Both the position numbers and the translations under genes were made by a program. The notes beneath the pieces are model-generated. The model was not told where the DNA came from. It did not search any database and worked only from the letters and a program-made list of their open reading frames with translations. Positions 13,170 to 15,113 of a DNA stretch of 15,113 bases are shown piece after piece. The first letter of the stretch is position 1; each line of letters opens with the position of its first letter. The DNA comes from Phycisphaeraceae bacterium (GTDB taxonomy: Bacteria > Planctomycetota > Phycisphaerae > Phycisphaerales > UBA1924), in NCBI GenBank assembly GCA_009827215.1, contig WUAJ01000037.1, forward strand, positions 1-15,113, given 5' to 3'.

Positions 13170-15113
13170 TTACTCGGCGCGTTGCTCGACAGGTTCTGAT
13201 GAGCCGTTGTTGACAGGCTGGAGAAGTGAGCCTTCTGGTGGTTCTTGTGCTGGTGGAGCAGGAGGATTGACCGGAACGAGCAATGAACGGCGTCTGGTGA
13301 CCGGCGAGTTCTCGCGATCGACGACCTGCTGACGCGGATCGTTTACTGGGACCATCGTGATGGAATCTTCTGGACCTTCTGGTCGGATCTCAATGTCGGG
13401 CTGCTCTGTGGATGCGAGCAGATCCGCGAGCAGTTGGTCTTCTTCAGTCGTGAATCCGGCAACGATCCCGAGTTCTTGGTACATCTCGTAGAGGGCTCCA
13501 ACGACTCCTGAATAGGAGAGTCCTAAGCCTCGATTGACTGAACCTGGTGTGGGTTCGGTCGCGAGGAACTCGACAAGTGATGGGAGATCATCCGGGACAT
13601 CGGAGTGGGTATAGGTTCGGCGTTTCTTGTCATCACGGTAGTACAAGCGGATCGGGTCGCCAGCGCTGTCTGAAGCGAGCATCAGTCGATCAGACCATGC
13701 AGTCGCGAGCAATGGTGTGTGCACAAACTGATCCGCGCCAAAGAGCACGATGCGTGGTTCTTTGTGTTGAGTGACATAGATCAATGGTTCGCCGAAAGGG
13801 ACGGTGTCGAGGAAAAACTTTCCGGCGACAAGCTTTCTGGAAACACCGCGAACTGGATCTGCGGGGAGCTGGACTCGTGCGAGGACATCGATTTGTTGGT
13901 CGAGTCCTACGCCCCCTCGTTCTCGATTACTAAGGCTGCGTGCGATCTGACGCTTGCGTGCGCTCATGGCGCGATCCATGAGCCCCTCGTAGGCTTCGAC
14001 ACGGACATTGAGTCGGTCAGATTCGAGCAACTCACGCAAGACCTTGTCTGGGATGAGTGAGTCTTCAACTCGTGCGAGCAGCGCGATCGCGTCTGTCCGC
14101 AAGCTCTCGGGACCCTCGCGTGCGATCTTGGAGAGTGCATCGACACTCATTGGATCTCGCAATCCCGCTCCGGCGCGGAGTGCGGCGAGTCGGGGCGCTG
14201 CTTCTGGGTGGTCATACAGCGGACGAATTGCGTTGAGTGCTCGCTCACCCAATGCTTCTAGACACCATGACATGTCGTTGGCGAGGTATGCATCGGTTTT
14301 CAGTGCTTCGGCGTAACGCTGCGCGTAGACCTCTGGGAATGACGGATCGATGGTGAGGTGAGAGATCAGTTGAAGGAAATCGTCCCGACGGTCTTGGTAT
14401 CTCGATGGGATCTGGACGACGATGAGTGATTCATCGACGCCTCGCGCGGTTTTGAATCGGTCGATGCGATCCGCTGGGAACGCGGAGTTGATCGAACTCA
14501 CCATCTGGCGTACGCGTTGGTGTGATGGGTTGTCGAGGATGATCTGAATCTCGGTATCGCCGGTGGTGTATCCGCCGTCGAGGACGCGTCCGATGTTGCG
14601 AGAGATTCCACCCATCTGGACGCCTGGTTCCGCGAATGGGTTGAGGAAGATCGGTCCCTTTGCCTTTCCGAGCACATGTGCTTGCTTGTCGTTGAATGAA
14701 GCAGGTGGTCCGACACGGAGTTCGGTGGTCCAGAGTTTGCCACCTTCGAGACTGGTCGCATTAATTGCTCGGACATAGACATCGAAGCTGTCTCCGCTGC
14801 TTGATCCTGGAGGGACGGCGGCTTGGACGATGACGGCTGCTGTGTTTGGGTCTTGAAGGAGTTCGCGAGGGCTTTTGCCGTAGAGCGGCGACTGAGGGTT
14901 GTCGTTCGCGACGCTGACGCCGCTGAGTCCCATCATGCGTTCGAGGTGTGCGGCGTACTGCTCGGGCATCGTGAGCCCGCCTGTGCCTTCTAGGCCGACG
15001 ACGAAGCCAATCCCTGAGACGAGTGTTGGGTTGTTTCCGAGGATGCGCGCTTCGGCGCCGACGGTTCCGCGCAGTACAGATGGGATCTGTCGTTCAACCG
15101 GTGGTGTGGAGAT
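13170..15113 (-). CDS. FlgI-like P-ring protein with HEAT-like repeats (5' partial)
   Basis: The frame runs off the right edge; 647 residues are visible. Fragment residues 15-258 resemble flagellar P-ring protein FlgI. Visible matches are a GAEARILGN..LVSGIGFVVGLEGTGG segment with the typical GxGxVxGLxGTG turn, TAAVIVQAAVPPGSSSGDSFDVYV matching the family's V-x-A-x-x-P-x-F-x-x-G-x-x-x-D-V-x-V, and a later SLIVVQIPSRYQDRRDDFLQLI strand. FlgI normally ends within about 110 residues of this point. Here about 278-383 instead form HEAT-like helical repeats (RLAALRAGAGL, RTDAIALLARVEDS, VRVEAYEGL). An unrecognised beta-rich region (to about 580) and a Pro/Glu-rich tail with three PVN motifs follow. 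An ATG at 14969 is internal to the FlgI core, not the start. P-ring proteins sit in the periplasm around the rod; a signal peptide would lie outside the window. It may be a flagellar ring variant or a distinct envelope ring. Confidence 0.75.
   Translation of the reverse strand: MSTPPVERQIPSVLRGTVGAEARILGNNPTLVSGIGFVVGLEGTGGLTMPEQYAAHLERMMGLSGVSVANDNPQSPLYGKSPRELLQDPNTAAVIVQAAVPPGSSSGDSFDVYVRAINATSLEGGKLWTTELRVGPPASFNDKQAHVLGKAKGPIFLNPFAEPGVQMGGISRNIGRVLDGGYTTGDTEIQIILDNPSHQRVRQMVSSINSAFPADRIDRFKTARGVDESLIVVQIPSRYQDRRDDFLQLISHLTIDPSFPEVYAQRYAEALKTDAYLANDMSWCLEALGERALNAIRPLYDHPEAAPRLAALRAGAGLRDPMSVDALSKIAREGPESLRTDAIALLARVEDSLIPDKVLRELLESDRLNVRVEAYEGLMDRAMSARKRQIARSLSNRERGGVGLDQQIDVLARVQLPADPVRGVSRKLVAGKFFLDTVPFGEPLIYVTQHKEPRIVLFGADQFVHTPLLATAWSDRLMLASDSAGDPIRLYYRDDKKRRTYTHSDVPDDLPSLVEFLATEPTPGSVNRGLGLSYSGVVGALYEMYQELGIVAGFTTEEDQLLADLLASTEQPDIEIRPEGPEDSITMVPVNDPRQQVVDRENSPVTRRRSLLVPVNPPAPPAQEPPEGSLLQPVNNGSSEPVEQRAE

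Noticed and set aside
13170..14969. ATG at 14969 as the start of the FlgI-like gene
   Set aside because: The frame continues to the right edge with conserved FlgI residues (GIGFVVGLEGTGG), so this ATG is internal.
1..15113. Very frequent GATC and CGATCG words
   Set aside because: They are explained by the preference for GAT, ATC and CGC/GCG codons in neighbouring positions; no clustering that would mark an origin or methylation switch was seen.

Overview
The window reads as chromosomal housekeeping DNA from a diderm, moderately GC-rich bacterium. I infer a member of the Planctomycetota, probably Phycisphaerae-like. The reasons are the mix of a MacB/FtsX-type exporter and a FlgI-type P-ring protein, frequent GTG starts, starts without a Shine-Dalgarno (SD) sequence, and lineage-style tails on IF3 and UvrA. 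This placement is inference. No rRNA, tRNA, transposase, phage or CRISPR signal was seen.

Layout from left to right. 1-84 is the C-terminal end of gcvH (+). 85-636 (-) is an unrecognised soluble protein whose stop codon abuts that of gcvH. 740-4196 (+) is a two-gene ABC exporter, an ATPase plus a two-FtsX-domain permease. 4347-5117 (+) is infC (IF3), which appears to begin at a non-canonical ATC codon behind a complicated leader and ends in a hairpin terminator. 9742-5182 (-) is a tight four-gene run: a tiny membrane protein, uvrA, a two-TM membrane protein and a HIT-family hydrolase. The first three are joined by two 4-nt GTGA stop/start overlaps. 9992-13161 (+) holds a membrane-anchored 3D-domain protein, a TIM-barrel isomerase-like protein, cmk and plsC. 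13170-15113 (-) is a FlgI-like protein, open at the right edge, whose second half carries HEAT-like repeats instead of the expected FlgI C-terminus.

Functionally the window mixes one-carbon metabolism (gcvH), envelope export (ABC pair), translation initiation (infC), excision repair (uvrA), nucleotide and phospholipid synthesis (cmk, plsC), cell-wall work (3D-domain protein) and a flagellar or envelope ring component. The minus-strand uvrA run looks transcriptionally and translationally coupled. cmk-plsC is a common pairing.

I see no obvious multi-gene unknown system. The most unusual items are the FlgI-HEAT hybrid, the infC leader and AUC start, the UvrA with an altered first zinc module and a lysine-rich N-tail, and the isomerase-like protein with missing metal ligands and an acidic insert. 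No gene-free stretch exceeds 300 bases; the longest is 9743-9991.
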